A DNA stretch of 64,000 nucleotides from Pseudomonas frederiksbergensis (lineage in GTDB: Bacteria; Pseudomonadota; Gammaproteobacteria; Pseudomonadales; Pseudomonadaceae), in the NCBI RefSeq assembly GCF_003732705.1, contig NZ_MOBR01000026.1:30275-94274 (forward strand). Reading direction: 5' to 3'. The notes under the pieces are model-generated. The model was not told the DNA's origin and made no database searches. It worked only from the letters and a program-made list of their open reading frames with translations. The first letter of the stretch is position 1, and each line of letters starts with the position of its first letter. Below, one piece after another: positions 62,254 through 64,000 of this stretch. The translations under genes were made by a program, and so were the position numbers.

Positions 62254-62267
62254 TGGCAAATGGCCGA
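62254..62267. promoter_or_regulatory. AmrZ-like binding site
   Basis: TGGCAAATGGCCGA matches 11 of 14 positions of TGGCAAAACGCCGG, the amrZ1-type site that I recall. It lies 27 bp before phnN and 335 bp before amrZ. Confidence 0.4.
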
Positions 62268-62293
62268 TTTACTAGAGGCGGGATAACTTCGGG

Positions 62294-62866
62294 ATGGATG
62301 GCAGATTGATTTATCTGATGGGGCCTTCCGGGTCTGGCAAAGACAGTCTCATCCAGGCGGCTCGTGAGCCCTTGCAAGCGCTGGGTTGCGAAGTCGTGCG
62401 TCGTGTCATCACCCGTTCAGCCGAATCCGTGGGCGAGGACGCCGAAGGGGTGTCTCCGGCAGAGTTCGAGCTGCGAAGGGAGGAGGGGGGCTTTTCGCTT
62501 TCGTGGCGTGCCAATGGCTTGGCTTACGGTATCCCCGTTGAAATTGATCAATGGCTCCGAAAGGGTCGCCATGTGCTGGTGAATGGCTCTCGGGGTCATC
62601 TGCCCGTTGCGCTGGAGCGCTATCCCGAGTTGGTGCCGGTGTTGCTGACGGTCAAGGATGAGGTGTTGCGCGAGCGATTGTTGCGACGGGGGCGTGAGAG
62701 TCCTGAAGAAATTGAAGCGAGGATCCGGCGCAATGGACTATTCGTGGGTGACGGCTCGATCGGCGATAGGCTTATTCATCGACTCGATAATTCCAATGAC
62801 TTGGCCGTCACGGTTAACAACCTTTTAAGTCTGCTGAAGCTCAGCGTAAAACCGGATCAAATTTGA
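62294..62866 (+). CDS. phnN: Ribose 1,5-bisphosphate phosphokinase
   Basis: 190 residues. P-loop 'LIYLMGPSGSGKDSLIQAAR' (GSGKD instead of GKGT), then 'FSLSWRANGLAYGIPVEIDQ' and 'LLRRGRESPEEIEARIRRNG', the guanylate-kinase-like PhnN motifs. It makes PRPP from ribose 1,5-bisphosphate in phosphonate use. No other phn genes are adjacent, so it is an isolated copy here. It overlaps the 3' end of the small gene on the opposite strand by 26 bp. Confidence 0.9.
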   Translation: MDGRLIYLMGPSGSGKDSLIQAAREPLQALGCEVVRRVITRSAESVGEDAEGVSPAEFELRREEGGFSLSWRANGLAYGIPVEIDQWLRKGRHVLVNGSRGHLPVALERYPELVPVLLTVKDEVLRERLLRRGRESPEEIEARIRRNGLFVGDGSIGDRLIHRLDNSNDLAVTVNNLLSLLKLSVKPDQI

Positions 62867-63020
62867 TCCGTCGACCGGCGATCAGTGCCAACACGAACAG
62901 TGCGCCAAATACGCCGGAAGCGATCAGGGGTAGGGTGAACGTCACCTCCTGAGTCCAGCAGAGATGAAGAATGCCGCTCAACAAGGCCAGAATTAAAAAT
63001 CCAGCGGCTGATTTGGACAT
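62841..63020 (-). CDS. Very small two-helix membrane protein (59 residues)
   Basis: ATG 63020 has AGGAG 6 nt upstream, a strong start. 'MSKSAAGFLILALLSGILHL' and 'LPLIASGVFGALFVLALIAG' give two membrane helices, ending in the basic 'RRIKFDPVLR'. I recall similar short proteins in other pseudomonads. It overlaps phnN convergently by 26 bp and is followed upstream by a related small gene. Confidence 0.75.
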   Translation of the reverse strand: MSKSAAGFLILALLSGILHLCWTQEVTFTLPLIASGVFGALFVLALIAGRRIKFDPVLR

Positions 63021-63043
63021 GCGGTGCTCCTGGTGATGGGAAA

Positions 63044-63277
63044 TTAAAATACTAATCGTTCGGAAGAGGGGGGCTGTGACTGCGGGCTCTCTTGGCTCAC
63101 TTCCTGATTTACAAAAACGTGCGGATCACTCATGACCGCCAATTGAGGTGCTTTCTGCAGTTGGAGGTAATGGGGCATACGCTGGGCAACCACTTCAGTG
63201 TCCCTCTCGGGCATGAATTGAAAGCCGAGCAGTACGGCCAGGGCGATCACATTCGAGAGTAAAAGGGTGCCGTTCAT
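63044..63277 (-). CDS. Small membrane-anchored hypothetical protein (77 residues)
   Basis: ATG 63277 has AGAGGA 5 nt upstream. One N-terminal helix ('MNGTLLLSNVIALAVLLGFQ') and a polar Gln/Ser-rich tail ('EVSQESPQSQPPSSERLVF'). 23 bp separate it from the 59-residue gene, so they form a short operon. Function unknown. Confidence 0.65.
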   Translation of the reverse strand: MNGTLLLSNVIALAVLLGFQFMPERDTEVVAQRMPHYLQLQKAPQLAVMSDPHVFVNQEVSQESPQSQPPSSERLVF

Positions 63278-63567
63278 GGGGTTGTCCTCTATTGTTCTTG
63301 GAGAACAGATGAAGCAGCCCGCATGCCAAGAGTCTAAAGGCTAATAAATGCTTTAAAAACAATTGATTAGAGTTAGATCGCAGAAAAGCATCAGTGCAAT
63401 TTGCAATGATGGCGTTTTGAGGTGATGCAATTTGCACGGTAATCGGTAGCGTAGGGGGATGAGGCGTTTGCCTACACTTAAAAAGCCTAAGGACGACATG
63501 ACAAAAGCAGGCCTGCCCGTTAACATGCTCGCCGTCCATCGTACCGCGGTCCTCGCGGGCGATTTGT
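63278..63567. other. 290-bp region upstream of the 77-residue gene and tRNA-Arg
   Basis: It contains the two TGCAATTTGCA boxes (63395-63405, 63426-63436). No gene is supported; the frames here are shadow frames. Confidence 0.4.
63395..63436. promoter_or_regulatory. Pair of TGCAATTTGCA boxes, 31 bp apart
   Basis: Identical 11-bp copies at 63395-63405 and 63426-63436 with a centre distance of 31 bp, three helical turns. Each is near-palindromic (TGCAA/TTGCA), suggesting two dimers of one regulator upstream of the small membrane-protein operon. Confidence 0.5.
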
Positions 63568-63644
63568 GTCTCAGTAGCTCAATTGGATAGAGCATCCCCC
63601 TCCTAAGGGGAAGGTTGGCAGTTCGAACCTGCCCTGGGACACCA
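63568..63644 (+). tRNA. tRNA-Arg(CCT)
   Basis: 77 nt with CCA. Acceptor GTCTCAG pairs with CTGGGAC (with one G-T); anticodon loop CTCCTAA, anticodon CCT; TTCGAAC T-loop. Confidence 0.95.
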
Positions 63645-63773
63645 CTTCTCTTCAAGCCTGCTGCTTTCAACCTGAACTCTCTGTCTCGAATCCCAATCGC
63701 ATCCGGTAGTGGATGTTGGGTCTGGGTGTGTTTCCGTGCCTGCTTTTCGAGTGGTTGGCGTCTTTGGGGATGT

Positions 63774-63812
63774 CTTCTATATAGAAGCGTGGCTTTTGCG
63801 CCTCTATATAGA
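63774..63812. promoter_or_regulatory. Two TCTATATAGA boxes upstream of the terminal promoter
   Basis: CTTCTATATAGAAG (63774-63787) is a perfect palindrome; TCTATATAGA recurs at 63803-63812, 27 bp on. They sit about 60-95 bp before the promoter, where an upstream activator might bind. Confidence 0.4.
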
Positions 63813-63870
63813 CAAAATCCGGCGGTTTCCGGCTTTGTGCAAGTTCTTGAAAGAAAAGCTAAATCAGGGC

Positions 63871-63898
63871 TTGACGGCAGATTCTGGAAGTCTATAAT
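63871..63898 (+). promoter_or_regulatory. Strong sigma-70 promoter, probably of a stable-RNA (rRNA) operon
   Basis: TTGACG (63871-63876), 16-bp spacer, TATAAT (63893-63898) with a GC-rich discriminator TCGCCCC. The following leader (AACAAAGAGTTACGC...) resembles Pseudomonas rRNA leaders by memory; no rRNA gene is inside the window, so this is inference. Confidence 0.6.
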
Positions 63899-64000
63899 TC
63901 GCCCCACTTCCGGCGCAGTCGAAACGGAAAACTCCTTGGTAAACAAAGAGTTACGCAGGTTTCGGCAGTGAGTTGCTTCAGGTCATCGAAGCGCAAAAGG

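Larger units (their letters stand above)
61920..62293. other. 374-bp region between the divergent amrZ and phnN
   Basis: It contains a possible small ORF (62030-62185) and an AmrZ-like site at 62254-62267. No terminator is seen. The amrZ promoter and phnN promoter both lie here. Confidence 0.5.
63645..64000. other. 356-bp region after tRNA-Arg, ending in an rRNA-like promoter
   Basis: No protein gene is supported. It holds two TCTATATAGA boxes (63776-63785 and 63803-63812; the first is inside a 14-bp palindrome) and a strong promoter at 63871-63898. The transcript runs out of the window. Confidence 0.5.

Overview
The window is a chromosomal segment of a Pseudomonas species, most likely from the P. 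fluorescens complex. The evidence is the high GC content, dense REP/REPIN repeats between genes, Pseudomonas-type proteins (AmrZ, RsmA, DUF2790, DUF2025), and a gene order acs-aotJQMOP-argR-aruCFGDBE-alaS-lysC-rsmA that I recall from P. aeruginosa PAO1. No species name can be fixed from the sequence alone.

Region 1 (1-19.9 kb) is mixed housekeeping and signalling. It holds the 3' end of a LysR regulator, a tandem array of 136-bp REPIN units, a dioxygenase/TylF-type methyltransferase pair, a PiT phosphate permease, a CorA/ZntB-like cation transporter, a chemoreceptor with an apparent one-base frameshift, PepSY and GlpQ exported proteins, a glutamine-amidotransferase-like/ABM pair divergent from a LysR regulator, a double-PAS soluble chemoreceptor, a MASE2-GGDEF diguanylate cyclase, a TetR/MBL-fold divergent pair with a clear palindromic operator, and an exported amidase.

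Region 2 (20-28 kb) is accessory. It contains two small HTH proteins, several hypotheticals, an HNH endonuclease, a phage-type BRO antirepressor preceded by what looks like a C4-family antisense RNA, and an AT-rich SIR2-HerA-KTSC operon that looks like an NAD-depleting anti-phage system. The SIR2 gene starts only about 16 bp after a strong terminator at the end of nrdB.

Region 3 (28-54 kb) is the arginine block. After nrdB, two small exported proteins and acs come the arginine/ornithine ABC transporter genes aotJQM-aotO-aotP with their AraC-type regulator argR, then the arginine succinyltransferase (AST) catabolic operon aruC-F-G-D-B-E. ArgR-like half-sites lie upstream of both aotJ and aruC. 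A 1679-residue toxin/effector-like protein with a duplicated leucine-rich-repeat module sits between argR and aruC on the opposite strand.

Region 4 (52-64 kb) is core genome: an FMN riboswitch with a lumazine synthase, threonine aldolase, alaS, lysC, rsmA, tRNA-Ser(GCT), two identical tRNA-Arg(ACG), mgtE with a possible leader peptide, amrZ, phnN, two very small membrane proteins, and tRNA-Arg(CCT). The window ends in a strong, rRNA-like promoter whose transcript runs off the edge.
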